A DNA stretch of 64,000 nt, taken from contig OX485805.1 in NCBI GenBank assembly GCA_950295325.1, positions 12,992,501 to 13,056,500 of the forward strand, read 5' to 3'. Every line of letters begins with the position of its first letter. Positions within the stretch are counted from its first letter, which is position 1. Origin of the DNA: Polytrichum commune. Lineage: Eukaryota > Streptophyta > Polytrichopsida > Polytrichales > Polytrichaceae. The translations under genes were made by a program, and so were the position numbers. Of the stretch, positions 34,323 to 45,224 are shown in pieces. Under the pieces are notes generated by a model. That model did not search any database, was not told the origin of the DNA, and saw nothing but the letters and a program-made list of their open reading frames with translations.

Positions 34323-34807
34323 GGGCCAATGAGAGCCCGTGACCGTTACACTCTGAGCACTCTCATTGGTGGAAAAGGCGGAGCCGGTCCAAGTTCGCGT
34401 CACCCTACGCTTGAGGGACCGACGGAGTACGTGAGTGCACAATGGGTGTGGAGTCTACATGGATTCCTACGTGGCGTCCAATGGATTGTGGGTCATGGTC
34501 ACTTGGACTATTTTCAAAAACCACCTCTTGGACGTAGGCTTGACACAAAGCTGGGAGACCATGACACTCTGAATGTTCACAACTGTTGGTTTGTTGTATC
34601 TTATCATGCGTGAGAACCCGCTTGAATAGGAATTCGTTGAAATAGTATTTGGTTGAGGGCCCAGTCACATATGACTTCACACTACACTTGGAGGTCCGTG
34701 ACCACCCTACATGACTTTGGAGGTGATTTGGGACGGCTTTATGACACTTTCTTTTGGGCTCTCACAATTGAATGGTCATGGCTCTTGGCTCGTCTGCAAA
34801 GTGGCCC
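34323..34807. mobile_element. Harbinger-type MITE, 485 bp
   Basis: TTA flanks both sides (34320-34322 and 34808-34810). The right end reads GGTCATGGCTCTTGGCTCGT then CTGCAAAGTGGCCC. The left end GGGCCAATGAGAGCCCGTGA lacks part of the usual terminus. The interior (GGAAAAGGCGGAGCCGGTCC, TCTACATGGATTCCTACGTG, AAAACCACCTCTTGGACGTA) matches 61007-61459 and the inverse of 26598-27055. Confidence 0.8.
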
Positions 34808-35094
34808 TTAGTAACCTGAAAGGCACGGTACCTTGTTGTCAGATCTGTCCTCCTAGCCAAAAGTGTGGTGGCAAAAGACCTTTTGGAAATTTTTATTATA
34901 TAGCTTCACAATTTGTAATTTGTATACTAACATTAAGATCGACGTTTGTGTCTTCAATCAGAAATTGTGAAATTCATTTCCATGGGTTTCGTCACAGGAC
35001 ATCCCATGCCATATACTAAGTGAATCATTTAAGTGAGAGAGAGAGACATCGGGTTACCCTCAAGGAAATGTTTAGGGTTTAGTGTTAAGAGAAG

Positions 35095-35560
35095 AAAAGA
35101 AAAATGAATGCTAGTGAATTTGAGTCCATTGGCCCATCTTTGTTCGAAAGTTCTCTTGGTACAAGGGTGGCTTTACTCCCTACCTTTTGGTGAGTGGGCC
35201 ATATTTTAAAATATGGTTGTGCATGTGGATCTACTGTAGGGGGTAGCATTGGGTTTTGTTTGTTGTCTAATATTTGTTTGTTTAAGACTGAGTATGTGAG
35301 ATACTTTATGTTTATTTGGTGTATATTCTTCATGACTTTCTTGATTGCCGGTTTGGGGATTTGTAGGGCATTTGAGTGCTTCTATGCTAATGCTATGTAT
35401 AACGCCTCTTACCTTGCCAGTTATGATTTTCAGGAGCTCAACTTTCCACTCGTTTGCCTTTATGGTGACTATTAATGGGTTGTATTTATATGTTTTGGTT
35501 TGAATGGCTTGGTTCGTGAATCTATCATGTGTGCATGTGAATTCGATGATTTGCATGGAT
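35095..35560 (-). pseudogene. LINE-like retroelement fragment: C-terminal block
   Basis: Minus-strand frame with ANEWKVELLKIITGKVRGVI then HSISIEALKCP and HKVSHILSLKQTNIRQQTKP. The GWxV-like, VRGxIH and HxLxxLxLxxxxxxxxQ order recurs at 11.9 kb, 44.9 kb and 53.25 kb. Downstream (35101-35200) a nucleotide tail, GGGTGGCTTTACTCCCTACC and GAGTCCATTGGCCC, is shared with 42430-42520. Interrupted upstream; non-functional. Confidence 0.55.
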
Positions 35561-35666
35561 AGGTCTAGTGTTGGTATGAATTGGTCTAGGTTGTGTAAGT
35601 GTGGCTCCTTTTATATATAAGATGTCCGGTCTTAGTTTGGCTAAACATCAAACAAAAATAAAATAA

Positions 35667-36500
35667 ACATCAATGTTTTTCTTGCACATTGATGTGAATG
35701 GGAGTCCGTTCTTCCTTATATCGAGCATGTGTTACTATGCTTCAATGTTGGGTTGCTTCCTTCCTTTGAGGTCCCGTAATCCATTTTTAGGAAGGTCTCC
35801 CACTTATGGTGGGTCCACCAATGTTTTTGTTGTTGTCTAGTTTCCTTTTATTTAGGATTAGGTATGTGAGGTATTTTATGATGATTTGGTGTATGTGTTT
35901 CATGAGTTTTTATTTTTATTTTTAAATGAATCTCTTGTGGGGGTATTTTCAGGTTTTCTAGGGCTTTAATTTTGTTAGTTTTATCTTGGGTAATGGTGGC
36001 GGGAATCTATCGTGGCAATATGTGAATTTGACCATTTGTATGGTGTGCAAGGGGTTTGGGGTTAGTGGGACAGGGCTATCATTAGGGTGCCCAATATACA
36101 CAAAATGTATGGACTTAATCTAGCCATGCATGTGCATGTTGAGGTGGGACATGAGCATTGTAGTAACCACTCCAGGATTGTGCTTTCTTGAGGTTTGTAG
36201 TGTTATCTTGTATATATATGCTTGGAGGGTGCATGCTAGTTGGTGTATTGCTTTGGTACGGCGTGCTATGCGTAGTCCTTTATGTATGGGTGTGAATACG
36301 CGGAGAGTAGGTGTGGCCATGTGTCTAATGTATGGTTTGAGCACAATGTACAAGGTTGGCTAGAAGATGCGATTTCTATGGTTTCCCATGTATTGGATGT
36401 AGTGGGATTTCATGTTTGTGTGATTTGTGTGTCCGATATGCTCGGGGCAAACCAGAAGTGGTTTGAGAGTTTGTGGTCAATTTGGTCGTTCAAGACCCAT
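35667..36500 (-). pseudogene. Second LINE-like fragment with 3' stem-loop
   Basis: A second, adjacent 3' end in the same orientation. TTAGGTATGTGAGGTATTTTATGATGATTTGGTGTATG (about 35862-35900) resembles 35285-35325 in the neighbouring fragment. The tail carries GATGTGAATGGGAGTCCGTT. The terminus is a perfect 10-bp stem (35667-35676 with 35686-35695) around 9 nt, followed on the minus strand by a T-rich tract. Open stretches at 36120-36353 are weakly protein-like only. Confidence 0.5.
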
Positions 36501-36876
36501 TTGTCTACATAAGTATATTTAGCTTTTGCAGCACTTGGTTTGTTCTTTTGGTGAAAATTATTGATGTATGTTTATAGATTTCAGAATTCTCCATTATATT
36601 ATCCCGTGGGGATACCATTAAGCCGGTATGGAATGGTGTGGGCTATGTGTATGTGGGGTGTGGGGGTAGGCTTGGTATGGGTAGTACCTTCGTCGGTTAG
36701 TTGATATGCAATTTCAATTCCTAGGATGCCAAGGTCTGATATGACTTTTTGGTATTGTCGAGAAGAAGTCTATGGGCGATGAAAGCAACTTCTAGCCTCT
36801 AGTGAGGCCACATCGCCTGTGCATTCTCGACCGTCGGATTTGACTGATGTAAGATCTCCACCGTTCCTGCCACCAC

Positions 36877-37284
36877 TCATCCACTGCTTATATTGTGGGT
36901 GGACCATACAATTTGGCGGACTATAGCCAATATAAGTAGTTTATTGGGGTGGTTGTGTTGGTGTGACATGTGTCTTGTGTGGTTATTGATGAGATATATT
37001 ATGTTGAGGTTGGATGTGAGTATGAATGTGTCACATTGATAAAATGATGTGTTGGTGAGGGCTATTAGCACATCATATGTTTGGTTGGTTGGGAAGTCTA
37101 TTGGCAATATAGATGCCTTCATGAGGGTTGTATACCAATGTTGGACTAACACCGTCTTTTTTAATACCATTTGGGAACCTGTAATAAGGAATTCACACCT
37201 TTTGAGATAAGTAGGGTATGGGTATTGGATGGTGTTTTTGTTTTCGATACCATTCGGGTCTATATACCATGCAATAACTTTCAT
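36877..37284 (-). pseudogene. LINE-like RNase H domain fragment
   Basis: A minus-strand frame open for about 135 codons contains YDVLIALTNTSFYQCDTFIL, then TSNLNIIYLINNHTRHMSHQ and NHPNKLLILAIVRQIVW. The pattern (FILTSNLNxIYLIN…RHxSxxxxxxNKLLI) resembles the central part of retroelement RNase H domains and recurs at about 44755-44830 (CNLNSTYLINNHIRHPSPNT). The expected Asp of a TDS-type motif is replaced. It probably belongs to the same insertion as the fragments at 35.1-36.5 kb. Confidence 0.55.
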
Positions 37285-37599
37285 GCCTAGGTAGAATCAC
37301 CCTAGTATTAATATGGTTTAGAATGGCGTTGACCCAAATAATAACTTAAGTTCACAAAGATTCCCTCACCCTCACATACTTACCAAACATCAATATTTGA
37401 TTGGTATTACAATCTTCATACGCATGGGTAGGTTCTTTGAAACCATTATTGGTGTTGATTATTGATACAATGCATTCACTTATATACCGGTCTAACATTG
37501 ATGTATACCTCTAAGCCAACTATGTTGCCTACGCCATGGCCATCCAGTGGGATGAATGAGCCACCGTGTATACACATTGTTGGGGATTATATTTGAGGG

Positions 37600-37842
37600 T
37601 GCTCTTTTCCAAACCTGACATCAACAAACTTGATAAATTCCTTAGCAAATTAACACAAGAAATATGTAACAATCCTACAAACACAACAAATATCTTAACC
37701 TACCTCTATAGTAAGGACTTTGGCACCAACATCACATCCCTGTTACTAGACTATGTACATTGCATAGGCAAACAACTCATAACAACCCTCGATGATCTAG
37801 GTCAATTAGGAACAATCAAATTGGTATTTGTGTTAGGCTCAT
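37600..37842 (+). pseudogene. LINE-like pol fragment (region between RT and RNase H)
   Basis: Plus-strand open frame with NILTYLYSKDFGTNITSLLL then DYVHCIGKQLITTLDDLGQL. The sequence (xxLGxxSLxxxYxxxxxxxLxxxLxDxGxLG) resembles the thumb-side region following the reverse transcriptase in some plant LINE-like elements. It is opposite in strand to its neighbours on the left, so at least two insertions are involved. Assignment is from pattern recall and is tentative. Confidence 0.4.
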
Positions 37843-37844
37843 AA

Positions 37845-38777
37845 ATCTATGTTGAGATTACATAAGATTCAAGAAATGTTAATTATGTGCTCAAAATTTG
37901 GACATTATTCCAAGCTCAATTGCTAATACAAATGGGAGGATATGTTCGACCAATTAGAGTGAAACATAATCTTCACTTTGACCTCATGTAGCTTCTTCAT
38001 CTCAACCTAGTTGAGTCTAAGTCTTGAAATGACAGTGTATGCATGATTTGCAATTACTAATTGGATCAGACAACTGCTTATCCAATTCAACTGTCAATTT
38101 TCTATGGAGTTGGAAGTGCCCACAATACATCACCAATATATGAGTCCTAAGCAACTATCATTTATCATTGTGAAATTATCCTCCATCACCAAAACATCAA
38201 CATTTCTACTGTGAAAGTATAATTGTAAATTTCTTTCACTAATGCAAGATAATTGCCTAGGATTCATACGTTGGTAACATGGCAGTGATACGGCCACATA
38301 CCTTGCTAGATGGAATTTCTAGTTTATGTCTGTAATTTTGTATATATGGCCTCACAACTAAGGTATGTGGGTGTTATTCAACACGTTTTTCATGTTTTTG
38401 AATTTCTACTGATTAGATTCTACAAAATGAAACTTTTGTCGCATGAGAGAATCTACAATGAAACATCTTTAAAAATTGATTGAATTAGACCTCCTTGTAT
38501 TCACGTATGTTAAGTTGGAAGTGGATTTTTATTGATTCTTTAATTGAATACACAAATCCTCCCCACTGTGATCATTATTGAGTGTGAAGCAGTTAATAAA
38601 AGTTGAAGACACAATCCAATCCCTTTAAAACATGAAGCTTAACGGCGTTTGAAGACCACACACCGGTCAAAAATAAGTCTATGATTACGAAACATAACCA
38701 AATCAGTGTATGGGAAATTTTTTGGGCTTAATTAGACAAGATCCTAGTGTTGTCAAGTCCAACCCATTATATGAATC
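37845..38777. other. No gene seen
   Basis: AT-rich; nothing recognised. Confidence 0.35.
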
Positions 38778-38805
38778 TTATTTGGGACACCGGTGTCCCA
38801 AATAA
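38778..38805. repeat. 28-bp perfect palindrome
   Basis: Centred on ACACCGGTGT, with arms TTATTTGGGACACC on each strand and no loop. Such a sequence can extrude a short cruciform or act as a dimer-binding site; nothing nearby tells which. Confidence 0.85.
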
Positions 38806-39985
38806 ATCGGGTCCTCCTTGACAATTTTTTTTTTGTGGTCGTAAGTGATATAAACACCAACTTTGAACATCAGAGCGTGTACATGACGTCAACAACATCT
38901 CAACGATGTTTTGATCACCTTCAACTAACCATTTTTGACGCGACACATGCTTTAGGATTTAACCGGTGTATTACGAAACACCAGTGTACCATAACGTTTC
39001 ATATGTTGACATTTTTCCACAAATTCCTCTATTGATTTGAGGTGTAGATAGAAACTCTGGTCCCTTTTTAGCAAGGGGCCGGCGTGAATAAAGTGTCCGT
39101 TCGTAATGTCAATGACCTGATGCCCACTGGACAAGGGGACATTGGGACAATACTACTCTCCCCTTTCGAGGATGGGCACTATAGTGACACACCATACTAG
39201 TTCCTAGCTAGCCACTAGTGCCTTGAAGATACCGGACATGGTATCCCCCCAAAGGGCTTTGAGGTACCCATACAACAAGGTCCAAGGACCCCCCACCATA
39301 GCTGGGTGGACTAAGGTGGTGATTTGAGGTGTATCTAGATTCTTCTACAACGATCAATCGGTTATCTCTCAAACTCAACCGGTTCATCCGTAAACTAGCG
39401 GCCAGCTCTCCCCCCTTCATTAAACCGAATAACACCTGCATACCTTATGCTTTCTCACAGCAATAATGACTCCCACCTGACATTGCGGGGTCATAAAGGT
39501 AAGAAGCGAAGCTTTACCCATTGAAAGCCCAAGTTTTGTTGCAGGGAAAGGCACATTCGAACGACAACTTCAACATTGAAAACCTTATTTGCAATTGGGG
39601 TTGTTTGATGTACATAGTATTTTAAGCTTGTGTGTCAAAGTGTTCGGATTCTCTGATGGGGCTCTAAACCCCATAAACATATAATGCACACAGAATTGAA
39701 TGCCCATTGCCACCGACGACTTCATACTAAGCCCCCCATTGGGTTGGTCGCCATTTAATCATTTTGAAGCCTCGGAGACCGAGCCCGGTGACTTAGAGCC
39801 CACAGGCAACAAGACGCCTGCAGCCAATCGGGACGTGTCCCATGGGCTCTCGACAAATCCAAGGCCACCTCCTCGATCGTGTCCGGTCCAATCACAACGG
39901 CTATCGCTTCAATGCCACATATATATATTGTGCATACTATACATGTTTCTTTGGGTTGACGTCCATGTCACTCATGTGCTGTGCA
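38806..39985. other. Non-coding; partial match to 58.6-58.8 kb
   Basis: AGATCCTAGTGTTGTCAAGT (38739-38758) and ATCTCTCAAACTCAACCGGT with GTTCATCCGTAAACTA (39363-39396) parallel TGAGATCCTAGTGTTTGCAA and TTCTCAAATTGAACCAGTTC near 58610 and 58755. This is a diverged dispersed repeat. No gene seen. Confidence 0.4.
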
Positions 39986-39989
39986 TGGA

Positions 39990-40440
39990 GGGTGTGTGGT
40001 TGTGGGCAGACCACATTCAAGCCTTCCACTCATAGAGCCTCATCTTACGGTCTACGGAACTGCTCAGATAGCCCGCTATGGGTCCATTTTTCTAAGGCTT
40101 TATGCATCGGGAAACATTTGTGAGGGAGGTGTTGTGTGTAGAAGAGGGGGAGCGAAGCGTTCATGTTGGTGTTGGTCTTTCCTTACTCGTCAGATGTGGA
40201 GGTGTGGGTGTATATGTGGATTGAATGTGTTCTTGTCAATTGTTGTTGAGGGGTCATGGCTCCGACATTTGCAAGGCCGTCGACCATATTGTTACCCTTG
40301 GTGTTGGTGTGAGAGTGTACTTTGTGGATGTATCTGAGGTGGGCTTGGAATCTAAGTAGATTGATCTCAAGAAGAAGTTTATGATCAAGATGATGGAGAC
40401 CTTGGGGGGGGGGGGGGGGGGGGGACTGGCAAAAGTCGTA
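39990..40440 (-). pseudogene. LINE-like RNase H fragment with intact-looking C-terminal motif
   Basis: Minus-strand translation reads HHLDHKLLLEINLLRFQAHL then IHKVHSHTNTKGNNMVDGLA and NVGA. This is the final RNase H block (KVxSHTxxxGNxxxDxLAxxGA) with the conserved His, Asn and Asp in place. A 21-base G-run (40404-40424) sits just upstream in the same frame, encoding a Pro run, and is unlikely to belong to a functional protein. Downstream matches (PIAGYLSS) are weak. 5'-truncated or broken copy. Confidence 0.7.
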
Positions 40441-42411
40441 GAAACAACGTGTGATTAAAAAAATAAGGTCTAATATATTCATTGTAAATAAATTTTGCAA
40501 AAGTGTACATATAATATAGGGGGTCTTTAAATAACGAAACATGCTTACATGTAAAATACCATCGCATGTAATGGCGTACATGTAGAATAGCGTGGACATA
40601 ATTGCTAGGGGTAGCGGGTCTAGGGTAAGGTCTGTGCTAGTGGATGAAAAGAGGTAATTTTTTGTTGTAAGAAGAGAAATGTCCTTCATGAAAAAAATGG
40701 TTCTTACATAACCAAAAAAAAATGGGGTCTAAGAAACAAGATGCGGTTTAATAAAAGAATGGACAACAATTGGGCTCTGAGAAAGAAAAAAATGAGGTTT
40801 ATTAAAAATAAAACTGGTTACTTGGGGTATAAGGAAAAAATGGTAGTATAAGTAAAATAAGGTTTAAAAAAATGATTCCCCAAAAATTTATAATGATTGA
40901 TAGGATGTATTAAAATACAAGCATTTTCCTTTATTTTGAAAAATACCATACCTTATAATCTTTTCTACAAGGTAAATAGCCCCTCGATAAATAGGTCTTG
41001 ACCGCACGTGTATGCAAAATATAAGGGGGAGTGAACCCCTTGAGATAGACACTAGGTTGTATGTGAAAATCCATGAATTAGATGTGGGTGCAACCATAAG
41101 GTGGCTTTGTAGATGGCCATGAGTTCAATTCTTAGCATGTCTTGTCTTCATGGTAGGTGCAACTTCGCAAGATGTGTTTGGCGTCATAAAAAAGGGAGGG
41201 TAGCCATTGTATCCAGTCTTGGTTTGAGTCTTCCCTTCTACAATCCATTCATTGGTGTTTAGACCTCATTGCATAGAGAATTTTAAAGGCAAGTTGTTTG
41301 GAAAGTTTGGCAACACGATGGAGGGTGAGGTATGTGCATATGAGCGAGAGCCCCCTCTCCTGCCATCCAACCTCACATACACACCGTTTTAACCCCTCAA
41401 GGCTGAAGCGAAGGTATTTGTCCAAACAAACACCTCTACGTACATATACATTTACGTTGTAATCTTAAGATGTTGGACATGTGGATTGCTACAAATTTGT
41501 TTGGACGATACTAAGTTTACAAAGATATCACTTTTATGGTCAAATTCACCATAAGACATACCCTCTTTTTTTTTTGATAAAATGTTAGATTGAAGTAAAT
41601 AATTTTATACAATTTGGGGGATTTGGGGGATATTATTCTATGTGGTCTTTAGGGTTCAAGGTCTCCAATGTTGATTCCGGTGTCAAATCATCTCTTGAAA
41701 AATCATGTGGTTAAAATAGAGATGGAATGAATACGCAAAATTCTCAAGACAACCATTTGCGCAACACACTAAATTATAATGGTCATAGTGTGCAACTGTC
41801 CATGGCATATATGCGAAATGGCATTTCCCATGACTTCAACAATGCCAATATGGAAAGAAAGAAAAAATAATTTGCAAGAGTAGGAAGAAAATTGCCAAAA
41901 TGGTCATAAGGGTCAAGCTTTTTCGAATAGGTCTTTGTCTAGAGAATTCATGAATGTACTAAATTCCTTGTTTTCATAGCACGTGTACATATGTTAACAA
42001 ATCATACAATTGTATGTACGATCTTACCTTATGTTTACAATTACTTGGTATTTCTATGCATGCGATTTCCACAATGACCCTTAAAGTTTCTTCATTACAA
42101 AATTACTATATGGGGAAAAGTAAGAAGGTTCTCACGGTGATTGAGTTACCAACTTCAACTGTGTTATGAAACTTACGTTTTTTTGGTCAATCTATCAATT
42201 TGAAAGCCAAATGATTTCAAACTCTATTAGAGTTATGGTTTCTTCTTAAACATATTATGTTATGTTATGTCATGTTATGTCAAGGATAAAATAAGAAACT
42301 CGTATGTGACATCGTTGATCAAAATTTGAGTTTGTATTTATGGCCAAGGGCACTCATTTAATGGATATGAAGCTATATAATAAAGAAAATAACCAAATAA
42401 ATGAATAACCA
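40441..42411. other. About 2 kb without recognised gene
   Basis: AT-rich sequence with several A-runs; (TTATG)n-like TATGTTATGTTATGTCATG at about 42248-42280. No element ends identified. Confidence 0.4.
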
Positions 42412-42660
42412 ACGTCGGGCAATCCGACGTGAATTTTAGTCCATTGACCCTAACCTGCTCAAGAGACCTCGTGGTGTAGGGTGGGGTTTACTGCCTACCT
42501 TGCGGTGGGTGGCCTCTTGGCTTCTTACCTACCAAGCTAGTTTTCCCGTCAAGTAGAGAGAAGATTTCACAGTGGGAATCAAACCGCCAACCACTCCTTT
42601 CATAAACGAGTACTTCTCCACTATCACTCAGCAGTTTAGCATCATCTCGGACCAATATTC
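42412..42660 (-). mobile_element. SINE-like element with LINE-like 3' tail
   Basis: On the minus strand the head (42660-42541) reads ATTGGTCCGAGATG, CTAAACTGCTGAGTGATAGTGGAGAAGTACTC, GGAGTGGTTGGCGG and TTTGATTCC (B-box-like GGTTTGATTCC at 42575-42585), then CTCTCTACTTGACGG. It matches 58793-58945 nearly throughout. The tail (42540-42412) contains GGTAGGCAGTAAACCCCACC and GTCAATGGACTAAAATTCAC, resembling the LINE-like tail at 35101-35200. It ends in a 7-bp stem (ACGTCGG/CCGACGT). A tRNA-derived head joined to a LINE tail is a known SINE architecture; chance adjacency is the alternative. Confidence 0.55.
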
Positions 42661-43980
42661 AAGAACATCAAGGCATTCAATTGATTTGAGAAGTTCATTG
42701 GAGAATGAACATGTAGAGAAGATACCGTTTGAGATGATTCAAAAAGTAAATAATAAAGCTCAAATATACCTTTTATGCATAGAAAGGCCCGATCCGGGCC
42801 TTCGGACACTCAAGGGTTAAGGCTTAACGAGAGGGAAGATAGCTAGGGCTAGTGTCGGTGCCTCCTTTTCTGCCAAATCCACCAACACTTACTAATTTAC
42901 TCCTTCGATTTCCCGTCTTGTACCCATTTGTAACGGCTATGGAGGTAGGTACTTGGACCGGGCACGCGACTTTGGATCATTGGGTTTCCGTGTGGCCAAA
43001 GCTTTTCATGCTTGAAAGTGAGGATAGTGTAGTAATAAGGACACCCATGATCCACATCAATCTCCTCCTTCATCGTATGGTTACCATGTTCCCCAAACGC
43101 AACTTTGATTGGCAAATGACGTGAAACTACAACACATTTCTCGTTTCTTATTGAAAGGGGTTGATTAACCATTGCGTCCAAGTTTGTTCACATATTAATA
43201 ATAGCTTATGGTGGACCACACTAGTAGTGTGGCGTGATGTACACAAACTTAAGCATGGGTGAGCCTTTTGATGTGGACTATGTATTCATGTGTGGATGGC
43301 ATGACTTTTGCCAAATGCTCATGGATCTAGTATTACCAATGCCCAAAGTGTGCCCACTCGACCAAGGACTTTCCCAACCGTTGTGGTTGTTGTCCTTAGT
43401 GGAAGGAACAAGGTGCTATGCATGTAAGGCTCTACACAATGAATTAATTGATGATTGGTTGAAATTATTATATTGTAACATAAGAGTCCAAAACATGTTA
43501 CAAAAATGTTATGGTTAATCCAAATATATGTTACATTCCTCCCCAACAAAAAAGAACTAAATAAACACAACCCAAACTACAATCATCAAACACTCCACAC
43601 GACAAAATTAAAAACTCTAACAGAAGTCTACTAAGTCACATACTCATATTGTTCCTCACCCCTCACATACCCAACAATACTCACACATTGCAACTCCTCA
43701 CATAATCGAGACATAATTCATGACTCAGTTGGACTAGCACAATTGATAATCAACTTTAAGTGTTTGCTTAATCAATACACTCACACCAAACATATTTGAT
43801 TTGTAGAGTGTTTTCGTCACAATCAACCACGTACAAGGCACCCCTCTACAATACAAAGATTTATTTTTTTAAAGTCAAGACAAGCCACCCCAAAATACAT
43901 CGTTGTAGCCATCAACTACACCACACAACCTCTACCCAAATAACTACATAATACTCACAACTTTAACTTTAGTTTGCATC
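42661..43980. other. No gene seen
   Basis: Overlapping open frames (42852-43124 plus, 43234-43518 plus) match no family I know. AGGCCCGATCCGGGCCTTCGG at about 42784-42804 is a short GC-rich palindrome. Confidence 0.35.
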
Positions 43981-43981
43981 A

Positions 43982-45224
43982 ATGCATATATATCGCCAAC
44001 TCATTTTATCTCTCTCCCCCCCCCCCCCCCCCGACAAACATGGAGTATGCAACATAGCTTGCTCAAGCATCTACAACCCAACCAACAATCTCCGAATTGT
44101 CGAAAGACTCCTAGGCCTGCAAAACATACTCGTGTTTGAACAATATACCTTCGCCCTTCTTATGTGCATGGTAGGAATCTCATAAACCATTGCATACATG
44201 TATTGGGACTATAGGGTGGCAAGCAGAGCATAGGATTTTCCACTGGGATCATTAACATCATGGAAGAAATACCAAGACAATTAGGCTTGTGGAAGCCGCT
44301 AGATTGGCAACATGGGATCTTCAACCAAAAAATCCCCACCTCCCTTAGTAAAAATACAAGAGTGTGCTTACTTTTTGGCAAAAAACATTCTTTGAGTACA
44401 CTAGAATCGCATGGGAGTCGCAAGGAAAGATGCATATAGGGTTGCCATCTATGACAACGTGATTGGCAAGTATGACAAAGTGTGGGGAGGAAATGAATCC
44501 CTTTGCCATATAGACAATACTAGAACGATGCATTGGAATACTAGAGTGTCCAATGTTGGCTTAGTCAATCATGTATAGACTTTTTACTCATGTTGGTCTT
44601 TTGTGGTTCCATTGGGTGCACCCAAGAGAGCCTGCCAAACTCTCATAATTGGGTCCCCAGATGGCCTTATGTGGGTTTTGGATTGAAATAAATGCATCTC
44701 AATTCTCAAAAAGAAAAAGAAAAAAGGGAAAAAAACCCTTCACCTTCACATGCAACCTCAATAGTACCTATTTAATAAATAACCATATACGGCACCCATC
44801 ACCCAACACAAACCGTGCCAAATGTCATAAATTAAGAGAATTTGCCTTAGTGCCACAATAGATGGAAAGTCAACGCTCTTATCACCATCACCGCAAGAGT
44901 TAGGGAGCCATCCACAAACACTTAGTTTAAGAATTTGAGTGCCTCAAAATATCTATGTCTGAGATTAAAAACCCATGAAACGCTTACACTGAATTGTCAT
45001 AAAATACCTTCAAATACCTAGTACTAAACAAAAGAAAGCTTGATAACAAGCAAGATCATGTAGACCCACCTTAGGGAATCAACCCCCTATCATCACGCAT
45101 ATTACTGAAAGGACCCCACCCTCCAAAAGAAAGGAAATACCCTTACCATGAAGCTTGATAACACATGATCTCTGCAAAGAGGAATGGATTCCCATTCACA
45201 TTAGTGTCAATAGCACACGGTTGT
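43982..45224 (+). pseudogene. LINE-like retroelement, decayed, RNase H to 3' end
   Basis: In order on the plus strand: NLRIVERLLGLQNILVFEQY (about 44085-44145); CNLNSTYLINNHIRHPSPNT (RNase H-like, about 44753-44812); KVNALITITARVREPS-like sequence in a shifted frame (about 44865-44920); and the tail with CTTACCATGAAGCTTGATAA. The 3' end carries a stem-loop (45198-45207 with 45215-45224; 7 of 10 pairs plus one wobble) followed by TACTTTATC. A 17-C run (44016-44032) lies at the 5' side. Many frame breaks; inactive. Confidence 0.55.
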
